Source: FEN-1219 sp039933105 (GTDB taxonomy: Bacteria > Pseudomonadota > Gammaproteobacteria > Steroidobacterales > Rariloculaceae). Taken from it: a stretch of 64,000 nt of DNA. The DNA lies in the NCBI GenBank assembly GCA_039933105.1, contig JBDTOT010000007.1, forward strand, positions 55,867-119,866. Reading direction: 5' to 3'. Under the pieces are notes generated by a model. The model did no database searches, had not been told where the DNA came from, and was given only the letters and a program-made list of their open reading frames with translations. Made by a program: the position numbers and the translations under genes. Of the stretch, positions 18,174 to 27,390 are shown piece by piece. Each line of letters begins with the position of its first letter. Within the stretch, counting starts at the first letter, position 1.

Positions 18174-19522
18174 CTTCCGCTGTGCCCGGCAGTCTCGAGC
18201 ACTGGCTCGCGCGCGAGCACAGGCACGCAGCGACGGCCATGCTGAAAAGCATTTCCGCCTGCGACATCGTGAAAGAGCGGCCCGGCTTCGGGCAAACCGT
18301 GCGCCCGGTGGCCGGCTCCATCGTTGCTGGTCCCGTGCTTGCGGCCTACGACCCGGATCCGGACTATTTTTTCCACTGGTTCCGGGATTCGGCCATCGTC
18401 ATCGACGCCGTGCGCGTGCTGTACGAAGAAGGGCATCTCGACGCGCAGGCGCTCAACCACTTCGCCGACTTCGTGCGTTTCAGTCTGTCGCTGAGGACGC
18501 TCGACGGGCGAACGCTCGTTGCATCACCGCAGTGGCGGCAGAATGTGGCGCCGGATTTCGAGCGCTACCTGCGCGGCGAAGATCTAAAGACCGTCGCGGG
18601 CGATGCGGTCTATGCGGAGACGCGCGTAAATCCGGATGGCACGCTCGACATCTCACGCTGGGCGCGTCCGCAGCATGACGGCGCGCCGTTGCGGGCCCTG
18701 GCCGTGCTGCGATGGCTGCGAACGCTGCGCGCGAAGGCCGGCCGTGCGAACGAAAATATCCGCGTCGATGCCGAGCGTCTGCTGCGCATCGACCTCGCGT
18801 TGACGGCCGCTCACTGGCGCGAGCGGTCGTTCGACATCTGGGAAGAAGAGCAGGGGCTCCACTACTTCACGCTGCGCGTGTCCGCAGCTGCTCTGGAAGA
18901 GGGCGCCGAGTGGCTCGGCGCCGCAGGGGAAATCGCCGCGGCTGCTAAGCAGCGCGCTACAACGCAGGTGATACGCGAGAAGCTCGATACTTTCTGGCTC
19001 GGGGATGTGGACCACTACCGGTCCCGTATCATGCCGCCCGGCGTGGCGACGACGAAACTGCTCGACATGGCCGTAATCCTGAGCACCCTGCATTCCGGTG
19101 ACAGCGAGGATGCGCATACCGTGCGCGATCCTCGCATGCACGCGACGCTGGATGCGCTCGAGCGTCTATTCGACAGGCTCTATCTCATCAACCACGGACG
19201 GCCGCGCGAGCGTGGCCCCGCGATGGGCCGTTACGAGGGCGACGTCTACTGTTCCGGCGGCGCGTATTACTTCTCGACGCTCGGTGCCGCGGAGTTCTGT
19301 TTCCGGGCCGCCGCGGCTCGCGCGCCCGGTGGCCCGGATCGTTGGATCATGCGCGGCGACGCATTCCTCGAAACCGTTCGCGCGTTCACGCCTGCGAGCG
19401 GCGATCTTTCGGAGCAGTTCGACCAGCGCACCGGCGACCAGACGTCGGCGAAGCATCTCGCGTGGAGCTACGCCGCGTTCATTTCGTGCGTCGCGGCGCG
19501 GCGCGCGGCGGCTCTGCCGTGA
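18170..19522 (+). CDS. Glycoside hydrolase family 15 (glucoamylase-type) protein
   Basis: The 450-aa GH15 protein begins at a GTG that overlaps the stop of the preceding gene (GTGA). It shows PDPDYFFHWFRDSAIVIDAV near residue 60, equivalent to the GH15 YWxRDAxF block, and a C-terminal DLSEQFDQRTGDQTSAKHLAWSYAAF that matches the LxEQxD...AxPLxWSHA block with the catalytic-base Glu. It would hydrolyse terminal alpha-glucosides of gluco-oligosaccharides or a related polymer. No signal peptide is seen. A conserved location directly after a beta-glucanase is unusual and may mean the real substrate has mixed linkages. Confidence 0.85.
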   Translation: MTSAVPGSLEHWLAREHRHAATAMLKSISACDIVKERPGFGQTVRPVAGSIVAGPVLAAYDPDPDYFFHWFRDSAIVIDAVRVLYEEGHLDAQALNHFADFVRFSLSLRTLDGRTLVASPQWRQNVAPDFERYLRGEDLKTVAGDAVYAETRVNPDGTLDISRWARPQHDGAPLRALAVLRWLRTLRAKAGRANENIRVDAERLLRIDLALTAAHWRERSFDIWEEEQGLHYFTLRVSAAALEEGAEWLGAAGEIAAAAKQRATTQVIREKLDTFWLGDVDHYRSRIMPPGVATTKLLDMAVILSTLHSGDSEDAHTVRDPRMHATLDALERLFDRLYLINHGRPRERGPAMGRYEGDVYCSGGAYYFSTLGAAEFCFRAAAARAPGGPDRWIMRGDAFLETVRAFTPASGDLSEQFDQRTGDQTSAKHLAWSYAAFISCVAARRAAALP

Positions 19523-19730
19523 CGGGAGCGAAGCGGCGCGAGCGAACGTCGTTGTCTACGCCTGATACCAAAGCACAGCTAGCCGCTGCCGTCGTGCGTT
19601 GGCTGAGCCTCCGCACGTGGGTCGGGCGGACTATCAGCGTGCCATTCCGGTCGTGGAACAACCATCGTTGATGTAGTGTGGAACTACCGCAGACGCTCGC
19701 CGCGGGCGAGGGTGCCGGACCGGAGATGAG

Positions 19731-21557
19731 TTGCCGAAGTCCAAAGCGTCCCGACCTGCCACCGACACGAGCAGCGCAGCCGACTTAGACGCCGCCGCGC
19801 GCACCGGGGCTCTCCGGCAGGTCCGGACGATCTACCGCGCGATCTTCGCGTCGCCCGTCGGCCGGTGGCTCGTCGTGCTGCTGGCTCTGCTGGTAAGCGC
19901 AATTCTGGTCACGAGCTACGGTCAGATCATCCTGAACCGCTGGAACCAGCCGTTCTACGATGCGATCACGCGCCGCGACTTGAACGATTTTCTCTACCAG
20001 CTAGGCGTGTACTTCGCGATCGTCTCGGTCCTTCTTCTTCTCGATGTCGCCCAGCGCTGGCTCACGGAGACCCTCAAGTATCGCCTCCGCGAAGGGCTGA
20101 CACGCGATCTGTTGAAACTCTGGATGGCGCCGCGTCGTGCGTTCTGGCTCGCCACGAGTGGCGGTCCCATGGGCGTGAACCCCGACCAACGCATGAGCGA
20201 GGACGCGCACAAGCTCTGCGATATGTCGACCGACCTTTCGATCGGGCTCTTCCGATCGAGCGTGCTGCTGGTGAGCTTCGCGGGAGTGCTCTGGACCATT
20301 TCGGCGGACTTCACGTTCCGCGTCCGGGGAGTCGACTACGCCGTGCCGGGTTTCATGTTGTGGGCCGCGATTTCGTATGCGGTCGTGGGCTCGCTTCTTA
20401 GTTACTACGTCGGCCGGAGCCTGGTCCGCCGCAACGCCGACCGCTACGCGCGCGAGGCGGACCTGCGCTTCGCGCTCGTGCGCATCAGCGAGCATGTCGA
20501 CGGCATCGCGCTCGCGGCAGGCGAGGCGGACGAGCGTCGGCGGGTCGAGACCCATCTCGACAATGTGATCATCGCCATGCGACGGCTCGTGCGCGGCGTC
20601 ACCAATCTCACCTGGGTGACGGCGGGGTTCGGGTGGGTTACGGGCATCGCGCCGACTCTGATTGCCGCGCCGCTCTATTTCAGCGGCAAAACGAGCTTTG
20701 GCGGCATGATGATGGCTGCGGCCGCGTTCAGTCAGGCACAGGGATCGCTGCGCTGGTTCGTCGACAACTTTGGTGAGATCGCGGATTGGCGAGCCGTGCT
20801 GCTTCGCGTGGCGAATTTTCGCGCGGCGCTTACCGCCACCGAATCACAGCACGATGTCAGTAGCCGGATCGAGTATGCGGAAGGCGCCCCCGGCACAATG
20901 GCGTTTGAAGATCTCGAAGTCGATTCTCCCGTGGGACGCGAAGGGTTCGAGGAGCGTCACGTCGTCATCCGGGCCGGTCAACATGTGCTGATTTGCGGCG
21001 CGCCGGGGGAGGGCAAGACGCCGCTTTTCCGCGCACTGTCGGGCCTGTGGCCCTGGGGCAGCGGCCGCATCGTCCGGCCGCGCGGAGAAGCGGTGATGTA
21101 TGTGCCGCGCGGCACTCCGTACCTGCCACGCGGCACGCTCCGCGAAGCGCTCGCCTACCCATTGGTTACCGACCGCTTCGCAGACAGCGCTTACGTGCAG
21201 GCGCTCCAGCGCATGGGCCTCGCGCGCTACTCGAAGAACCTCGACTTAGCGCAGCGATGGGATCGCGAGCTCAGCGAGGACGAGCAGATGGCGCTCGCGC
21301 TTGCGCGGGTGGTCTTGCAGGCTCCGCCGTGGGTCGTGCTCGACGATACGTTCTCGTCGTTGGAGGACGAGACCCTCGAGCGGGTCATCGACGTGTTGAC
21401 GCACGACGTCACGCGGACGACGATCATTCACATCGGGCGTAGCTCGCAGGCGCACGTGCCGCTGTTCGCACGAGTGCTGCATCTGACCAGGCTCCCCGGC
21501 GACGCCGGCGAAGAAAAACAGTTGAGAACCGAACGAGCCCTGCGTTCAGCACCATGA
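19731..21557 (+). CDS. SbmA/BacA-like ABC transporter, fused membrane and ATPase domains
   Basis: The 608-aa protein has an N-terminal six-helix membrane domain of the SbmA/BacA (PF06472/PF05992) type with ILNRWNQPFYDAI near residues 67-79 and RMSEDAHKLCDMSTDLSIGL, followed by an ATPase domain (about 385-590), as in E. coli YddA. TTG start at 19731 with GGAG seven bases upstream. The Walker A loop GAPGEGKT (423-430) is intact. The Q-loop glutamine is missing (VPRGTPYLP), the signature is LSEDEQ instead of LSGGQ, and Walker B ends in LDD rather than LDE. Weak or altered ATP hydrolysis is likely. It overlaps the next gene by four bases. Confidence 0.86.
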   Translation: MPKSKASRPATDTSSAADLDAAARTGALRQVRTIYRAIFASPVGRWLVVLLALLVSAILVTSYGQIILNRWNQPFYDAITRRDLNDFLYQLGVYFAIVSVLLLLDVAQRWLTETLKYRLREGLTRDLLKLWMAPRRAFWLATSGGPMGVNPDQRMSEDAHKLCDMSTDLSIGLFRSSVLLVSFAGVLWTISADFTFRVRGVDYAVPGFMLWAAISYAVVGSLLSYYVGRSLVRRNADRYAREADLRFALVRISEHVDGIALAAGEADERRRVETHLDNVIIAMRRLVRGVTNLTWVTAGFGWVTGIAPTLIAAPLYFSGKTSFGGMMMAAAAFSQAQGSLRWFVDNFGEIADWRAVLLRVANFRAALTATESQHDVSSRIEYAEGAPGTMAFEDLEVDSPVGREGFEERHVVIRAGQHVLICGAPGEGKTPLFRALSGLWPWGSGRIVRPRGEAVMYVPRGTPYLPRGTLREALAYPLVTDRFADSAYVQALQRMGLARYSKNLDLAQRWDRELSEDEQMALALARVVLQAPPWVVLDDTFSSLEDETLERVIDVLTHDVTRTTIIHIGRSSQAHVPLFARVLHLTRLPGDAGEEKQLRTERALRSAP

Positions 21558-23815
21558 AGCCGATTGCGCTGAAAATATTTCTCCTGGTCGGCTTCGTGAC
21601 CGCGTTTGCGGTGCGGCCGACGCTCGCGGTCGCGCAGGACTTCGGATTCGATGCTCCCACGGACGCGACCGATCCCGCTTTACCCGCCGCGTTGCGAGGT
21701 CTCGCCGAGCGCATCGTTCCCGTCTATCGGGAGAACCATCCGGATCGCTACCTCGCGAACCTTGCGGCGCTGCAGATGGTGGCCGGCGATCCGGCGGCGG
21801 CGCACGAGTCGCGTCTGTCGTTGCAGGAGCGGCTGCGGAGCGAACAGCGTGCCGTGGAGGGTCGCGCGATCGTCTACGACATCTACATCCAGGCGCGAGC
21901 GCTCGAGGCGATGGACCACGTCCTTTTCACGACCGCCTACGGCCAGGCCTTCCGGGATACGTTGGATCCCTTCGACGACCTCGGCGCCCGTGAGTTGGAG
22001 ATCTCGTTCAACACCCCGATCGCGCCGCTGCGGAAAACTCTCCAGCAAGCGCTCGACGAGCGACGCGGGAAGAGCTCCATCACGCTCGAGGAAGCGCTCG
22101 AGCTCGTGCGGGATTGGTTTGCGTTCGAGGCGTATCGCAGTTTCGGCGATGTCGCACGATTGCTCCTGGCCGAAGAGAAGGAAAGGCGTTACGTCATCGC
22201 CGAGGTCGCGATCCCCGTTGCAAAGGACGCGACAGTCGCGGCGACGTTGGTCCGCCCGCGCAGCGCCATCGGCGGCTCACTGCCGACGCTGCTCGAGTTC
22301 ACGCGCGATCGATCGAGCCGGGATGCGTTAGAGGCCGCGGCCCGCGGCTACGCGAGCGTGCTGGCTCTCGCGCGAATCGCGGGCGATCCGAAGTTTCGCC
22401 CGCGCGCGCCATTCGAGTCGGAAGGCGACGACGCGCGCGCCGTCATCGAGTGGGTTGCCAAGCAGCCGTGGAGCGACGGTCGTGTCGGCATGCAGGGCGT
22501 GGGTTATGGCGGCTTTGTCGCGTGGGCGGCGGCGAAGCGGATGCCTCCGGCGTTGAAGGCGATGGTGACTTCCGACCCGATGGCACCCGGGATCGACCTG
22601 CCGATCTCAAACGGAATCTTTCTGAGCCCTGCGTATCGATGGGCCTACGAAATGCTGGCTGCGCCCGACGACAAAGTGTCGAACGACGCGGCTCGCTGGC
22701 GCGGTATCGACGAAGACTGGTTTCGGTCCGGCCGACCCTATCGCGAGTTTCCGAGTTTGCCGGGTCGAGCCAGCGCCGTTTTCCAAAGCTGGTTGAATCA
22801 CCCGAGCTACGACCTGTTTTGGCAGAAGCGGCTGCCGTTCGGAGATGAGTTTGCGCGGATCGACATACCGGTGCTCACCATTGCCGGGTACTACTCAGCC
22901 GGGGAAACCGCTGCGCTGTATTACTTCACTCAGCATCATCAGCACGATGCGCGCGCGGATCACGCATTGCTGATCGGCCCTTTCGACGAGAAGAGTGTCG
23001 AGCACGGCGCCGCGTCGTTGGTGCGCAATCTACCTTTGGACTCCGAGGCAAACATCGACCCGAGTGCCGAGCGCTATGCGTGGTTCGACTATGCGCTGCG
23101 CGGGGCGAAGCGGCCGGCACTGCTCGGGGCTAACGTGAACTACGAGCTTGCGGGCGCGAACGAATGGCGCCACGAACCCTCGCTCGATGCGCTCGAACAG
23201 AAACCCCGGCGTTTCTACCTCGCGGCCTCGCCGAGCCGTGCGTCTCATGCGCTCGTTGCGAAGAAACCCGCGGCGTCGATGGCGCTCACGCAGACGCTCG
23301 ATCTTCGGGACCGCACCGGCGCGGAATGGCGGCCCGCGCCTGAGATCGTTCGCAAGGCGTTGCAGCCACGCGACGGCGCGCTGTTTCTGACGGAGCCCTT
23401 CGCGGAGGCGATCGACCTCGTGGGCCGACTCCGGGGCGTGCTCGACTTCACGATCAATAAGTTCGACGTGGACCTGGTTCTGCAGCTGTATGAGCTGCGT
23501 GCGAACGGGGAATACGTGAAACTGTTCGACCCCGCCTACGCATTTCGCGCGAGCTACGCGCGAGATCGCGTGAACCGCCGCCTGCTCACGGCGGGCGTGA
23601 GGCAGCAGCTGCCGTTTCAAAGCGAGCGGATGATGGGCCACAGGTTGGAGACCGGCAGCCGGTTGGCGCTGACGATTGCGATCAACAAGCGCGCGGATCA
23701 GCAGATCAATTACGGTGCAGGAGGCGACGTGAGCGAGGAATGGATCGACGACGCCGGTGCTCCGATCCGCATCCGTTGGCACGAAGGCAGCTTTATCGAA
23801 GTTCCGGCGGGATGA
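21554..23815 (+). CDS. CocE/S15-type alpha/beta-hydrolase homologue lacking the catalytic residues
   Basis: The 753-aa secreted protein has a signal peptide (residues 1-27, cleavage near AVAQ). It then has a helical region, an alpha/beta-hydrolase core (220-520) and a jelly-roll domain at the C-terminus, the layout of CocE/X-Pro dipeptidyl peptidases. The nucleophile elbow normally reads GxSYxG; here residues 315-320 are GVGYGG, so the serine is glycine 317. The usual Asp and His positions are also altered (GYYSAGE, and GPFDEKS where GPWxH is expected). It is probably a non-catalytic binding protein or uses another chemistry. It shares an operon with the ABC protein and the GH36 gene. Confidence 0.8.
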   Translation: MKPIALKIFLLVGFVTAFAVRPTLAVAQDFGFDAPTDATDPALPAALRGLAERIVPVYRENHPDRYLANLAALQMVAGDPAAAHESRLSLQERLRSEQRAVEGRAIVYDIYIQARALEAMDHVLFTTAYGQAFRDTLDPFDDLGARELEISFNTPIAPLRKTLQQALDERRGKSSITLEEALELVRDWFAFEAYRSFGDVARLLLAEEKERRYVIAEVAIPVAKDATVAATLVRPRSAIGGSLPTLLEFTRDRSSRDALEAAARGYASVLALARIAGDPKFRPRAPFESEGDDARAVIEWVAKQPWSDGRVGMQGVGYGGFVAWAAAKRMPPALKAMVTSDPMAPGIDLPISNGIFLSPAYRWAYEMLAAPDDKVSNDAARWRGIDEDWFRSGRPYREFPSLPGRASAVFQSWLNHPSYDLFWQKRLPFGDEFARIDIPVLTIAGYYSAGETAALYYFTQHHQHDARADHALLIGPFDEKSVEHGAASLVRNLPLDSEANIDPSAERYAWFDYALRGAKRPALLGANVNYELAGANEWRHEPSLDALEQKPRRFYLAASPSRASHALVAKKPAASMALTQTLDLRDRTGAEWRPAPEIVRKALQPRDGALFLTEPFAEAIDLVGRLRGVLDFTINKFDVDLVLQLYELRANGEYVKLFDPAYAFRASYARDRVNRRLLTAGVRQQLPFQSERMMGHRLETGSRLALTIAINKRADQQINYGAGGDVSEEWIDDAGAPIRIRWHEGSFIEVPAG

Positions 23816-26169
23816 TCCAGAGCGATCACTTCGCGGCTTCGTTCGACGCGCGGACCGGAACGATCTCCGTGCACCGTAGCGATGGCACGCCGTTCTTGAC
23901 CGGCGGTGTAGCGTGCGCGAACGCTGACGTCGGAAAACAATCAACGGCGTCCCCCGGCCGGGAGCATTCCGTCGAGGCATCTCCATTCCGCGACCGGCTC
24001 GGCTCGGGGCGGCGAATGGTTATCGTCTCGCGAGACCCGCATAAGCTGCTCGACCTGCGCGTGGAAGTCGCGGTGTACGACGATCGGCGGATGGTCACGA
24101 TCGAGACGGGTTGCACCAATGTGTCGTCACGAGACGTGGTCGTCACGAGTCTGGAGCCGATCCGCGCGATTGCAACGGAAGGGGGCGCGCTGCGAGTGCC
24201 GGGCGTCGCGGCCTGCCTCACGAACGGCGAGATGTTCTTCGACGCGGGTCACGTCCACTCGTTCACGGCCGAGCCGCCGCTGGCGTTGCGTCCGCCCATC
24301 AAGGGCGTGCAGTTGGCGAACGAATCCATCGCGCCGCGCCACCCGACCGTCGCGAGCTGGTGGAACCTCGGCCTGTTCAGCGGCTACGAACGCGAGGGCG
24401 TGGTGCTCGGGTACCTCGAGAACATGCAGGCGCTGGGTGTCGTGCTGGCAGCGCGAACCTCGGACAATGAGATCAGCTTCCTGGCCGAATCCGTGTACGC
24501 GCCGCCGACCACGCTGAAACCCGGGCGATCGATCAGCTCCGACCGCTTCGTGCTGAACGCGGCTGCGAGCGCCTACGCGGCCCTCGAGCAGTACGCCGAA
24601 GCGGTGGGCTCGGCTCAGAACGCTCGCACGCGTTCGATCGTCAACGGCTGGTGCAGCTGGTTCTATACGCTGGCCCAGGTTTCGGAAGACGAGGTGTTGA
24701 AGAACACCGAGTTCGCGGCGCGGCACCTGCGCGAGTTCGGGCTCGAGTACATCCAGATCGACGACGGTTACCAGCGTTCCCTTGGCGACTGGGAAGGGAA
24801 CGAACGATTCCCGCACGGCATGCAATGGCTCGCGGAACGGATCAAGGCGCACGGATTCAAGCCGGGACTCTGGATTGCGCCCTACGTCGTCTCGGAGCGC
24901 AGCGACCTGTTCCGGCTGCACCCGGAGTGGCTGGTTCGGCGCCGCGACGGTTCGCTGCAGCGCATCGGCAACTGGGAGAACGAGCATTCACCCGAGGCGC
25001 TGCGCGAGGCCACGAAGCACTACTGCCTCGACATCACGCACCCGGAAGCGGCCGAGTGGCTGCGCAACCTCTTCGAAAGAATCGCGCGCCGCTGGGGCTA
25101 CGAGATGATCAAGATCGACTTCGTGGCGTGGTCAATTCTGGCGGCCGAGAGCTACCGGGATCCGACACTCTCGTCGGCCGAGGTGTATCGGCATGGGCTT
25201 ACGATCATGCGGGCCGCGGTAGGGGAGAAGTGTCACATTCTCGAGTGCGGCCCCGGCAACACCACGGTGGGCCTCATCGACAGCATGCGCATTGAGGCGG
25301 ACATCAACTACGGCTACGCCGACGCAGCGTGGAAGCAGTACTTCCAGGACTCCGCGTGCAGCACTGCCGCGACCGCAAAGCGCTATTACCTTCACCGACG
25401 CACATGGGTCAACGACGCGGACCACGTGTGCCTGGACCTGCTCACAACGCAGCAGGCGGAAGCCGCCGCAACCAGCATCGCGCTCTCCGGCGGCAACATG
25501 ATCTCGGGCGATCGGCTCGTGGATCTCGATCCGGCGAAGCTCGAGATCCTGAAGAGGGTCATGCCGTCCTATGGCGAGGCCGCTGCGCCTGTCGATCTTT
25601 TCGATGCCGACATTCCGACGACGTTCGTGTGGCACGTCGAACGGCCGTTCGCGGCGTGGTCGGTGGTCGCGTTGTTCAATGCGGATCTCAAAAGCGCGGT
25701 CGATCGGCGCTTTGCGCTTCGGCGGCTCGGACTTAACCCGGCGAAGATCTATCTCGCATTCGACTTCTGGAAGCAGCGCTTCATCGGTGAGGTGACGCAC
25801 GAGATCGGCGGGAGGGTGGAGCCGGGCAGCGTCACGCTGCTCGCGCTGCATCAGGCGACCGGCACTCCGCAGGTGCTCTCGACGAGCCGGCACGTCGCGC
25901 AGGGCGCGATCGAGATCGAGCGCGTGGAATGGAGCGAAGCCGAGCGCACGTTGAGCGGTGTCTCTCTCGGTCCGCCGCAGAGTGCGCATGACGTTTTCGT
26001 GCACGTTCCCGGCGGGCGTCCGTGGACGTGGGAGAACCCCCCGCGGCCGCGCGAGTATCCGGGGTACAACGTGAGGTTCGTCGACGCGAACGTCGTGCGT
26101 GTGCACGTGCGGTTCCAAGACGCGACCCGTGTGGCGTGGAAGATCGACGTCAACGATTTGTTCGGGTGA
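23812..26169 (+). CDS. Glycoside hydrolase family 36 alpha-galactosidase-like enzyme
   Basis: The 785-aa cytoplasmic protein has the GH36 three-domain layout. Motifs include YIQIDDGYQ at 313-321, the nucleophile D436 in MIKIDFVAW, and a general acid candidate D497 in MRIEADINYG. The ATG at 23812 overlaps the upstream stop in an ATGA junction; a longer frame exists but would run back into the S15-like gene. GH36 acts on terminal alpha-galactosides or, in some branches, alpha-N-acetylgalactosaminides, so the substrate is uncertain. It closes the carbohydrate operon. Confidence 0.85.
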   Translation: MIQSDHFAASFDARTGTISVHRSDGTPFLTGGVACANADVGKQSTASPGREHSVEASPFRDRLGSGRRMVIVSRDPHKLLDLRVEVAVYDDRRMVTIETGCTNVSSRDVVVTSLEPIRAIATEGGALRVPGVAACLTNGEMFFDAGHVHSFTAEPPLALRPPIKGVQLANESIAPRHPTVASWWNLGLFSGYEREGVVLGYLENMQALGVVLAARTSDNEISFLAESVYAPPTTLKPGRSISSDRFVLNAAASAYAALEQYAEAVGSAQNARTRSIVNGWCSWFYTLAQVSEDEVLKNTEFAARHLREFGLEYIQIDDGYQRSLGDWEGNERFPHGMQWLAERIKAHGFKPGLWIAPYVVSERSDLFRLHPEWLVRRRDGSLQRIGNWENEHSPEALREATKHYCLDITHPEAAEWLRNLFERIARRWGYEMIKIDFVAWSILAAESYRDPTLSSAEVYRHGLTIMRAAVGEKCHILECGPGNTTVGLIDSMRIEADINYGYADAAWKQYFQDSACSTAATAKRYYLHRRTWVNDADHVCLDLLTTQQAEAAATSIALSGGNMISGDRLVDLDPAKLEILKRVMPSYGEAAAPVDLFDADIPTTFVWHVERPFAAWSVVALFNADLKSAVDRRFALRRLGLNPAKIYLAFDFWKQRFIGEVTHEIGGRVEPGSVTLLALHQATGTPQVLSTSRHVAQGAIEIERVEWSEAERTLSGVSLGPPQSAHDVFVHVPGGRPWTWENPPRPREYPGYNVRFVDANVVRVHVRFQDATRVAWKIDVNDLFG

Positions 26170-26179
26170 CTTTGCCGAA

Positions 26180-26614
26180 CTACTGGTGGTGTCGAGCCGT
26201 TAGCGTTCTCGCGATGACGTGATCGAGTGAGAACACGCCCGGCCCGCGAGTCAGAATCAGCAGCAGTGCCGATGCCCACATCAGGTGATCGCTCCACGCG
26301 TTCGGGTACACCAACGTCTGAATCACGGCGATCATGCCAAGCAACGGCAGCGTCGCAAGGCGCGTGGCGAGTCCGGCGATGAGCAGGGGAGGGATACCGA
26401 GCTCCACGACGGCGGCGGCCTGAGCGGCCAGCACTGGATCGAGCAACGGCAGTTTGTACTCGTCGCGAAACAGCTGGATCGTAAACTGCCAGGAGTCGAT
26501 CTTCAGAAGTCCGGAGCGAAGGAACACGGCGCCCACACCGAGTCGCATCGCGAGTTGAAGAAGAGACAGCGGGAAGCGCTCGAGTCGTTCCTTCAGTGTC
26601 GACAATGGGGTCAT
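26180..26614 (-). CDS. bufD: DoxX family membrane protein (bufferin operon, BufD-like)
   Basis: The 144-aa protein has four membrane helices and the DoxX pattern: RLGVGAVFLRSGLLKI in helix 1, then ELGIPPLLIAGLATRLATLPLLGMIAV and a C-terminal MWASALLLILTRGPG segment. Its ATG overlaps the stop of bufC by four bases, so the two are coupled. DoxX members are regular last genes of bufferin operons in alpha- and gammaproteobacteria, where the role is probably membrane-linked redox or export support; the exact function is unknown. Confidence 0.85.
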   Translation of the reverse strand: MTPLSTLKERLERFPLSLLQLAMRLGVGAVFLRSGLLKIDSWQFTIQLFRDEYKLPLLDPVLAAQAAAVVELGIPPLLIAGLATRLATLPLLGMIAVIQTLVYPNAWSDHLMWASALLLILTRGPGVFSLDHVIARTLTARHHQ

Positions 26615-27390
26615 GGTGCGTTCGCCTGTGCGGATGTTGTGACGATGAGATTGGCATGGGCGAGTAGCCGCAGTGCTTCGCCCGGATCGAACGTGGAATC
26701 ACGATCGAGCGCGGCACCCGCGGCGTAGCCAATCGAGCAGCCCGCCGCGAGCTCACGACGGAACGTAAATGTGGCGCCGTCCAGTCGCGTCAGATGCACG
26801 GCGCCACGCGCGCCGCGAACCTCGATGAACGTATCCGACTCGGGCAGCACGAAGCGCTCGGGTTCGATGCCGGAGAGGTAGGTAGCCATGAGCTCGTCCA
26901 CGCCCCACGTGGAGCTCAGGTAGCGCACGCCCGGTTGCAGTGAGAGCGTGGAATCGAGGAGGCGCTCCGATCCCATGCGCCCGATGTCCGACCAGGAGAT
27001 CGGTGGGTGGTCGATGGCGATCGAGACGCGGCCCACGGCCCACTCGAGCGCGGCGAACGATTCGAGATACGGCATGGTCCGTGCGCGGCCATCGTTCGCG
27101 AGGAACCGCGGAAAGTCCTCGCCGTAGTCCGCGATGCAAAGCAGCCGTGGCGGGCGGGCCCGCACATACTCGCATGCGACAGCGCTCACGACGTTCGCAC
27201 CCGCGAGCCATGCGCAGGCCGGAAACTTTTCGCGCAGCGCCGCCGTTAAGCTCGCTTCGTAGTGGCGGAGGTGAATATCGAGTCGTTTTTCGGGGCGGGC
27301 GCCGCCCACGAGCCAAGCTGCGGCCGGTTCAGTTTCGCCCGTGATCATGGCGCGAGCGACGCTACATTGCAGATCAGCCAGCGAGAGCAT
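26611..27390 (-). CDS. bufC: BufC-like DUF2063 protein, partner of the MNIO enzyme
   Basis: The 259-aa DUF2063 (putative DNA-binding domain, RRE-like recognition) protein contains an N-terminal LADLQCSVARAMI helix, a YEASLTAALREKFPACAWLAG segment and a central FAALEWAVGRVS block, as in MbnC/BufC proteins. These deliver the precursor peptide to the iron oxidase. The start is the ATG at 27390, which overlaps the end of bufB by 17 bases; an upstream ATG in frame lies inside bufB and is less likely. The gene is coupled on both sides. Confidence 0.85.
   Translation of the reverse strand: MLSLADLQCSVARAMITGETEPAAAWLVGGARPEKRLDIHLRHYEASLTAALREKFPACAWLAGANVVSAVACEYVRARPPRLLCIADYGEDFPRFLANDGRARTMPYLESFAALEWAVGRVSIAIDHPPISWSDIGRMGSERLLDSTLSLQPGVRYLSSTWGVDELMATYLSGIEPERFVLPESDTFIEVRGARGAVHLTRLDGATFTFRRELAAGCSIGYAAGAALDRDSTFDPGEALRLLAHANLIVTTSAQANAP

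Noticed and set aside
19519..19671. 50-aa frame starting at a GTGA overlap after the GH15 gene
   Set aside because: The junction looks like coupling, but the product has no recognisable feature and no ribosome-binding sequence beyond the overlap; left out for lack of support.
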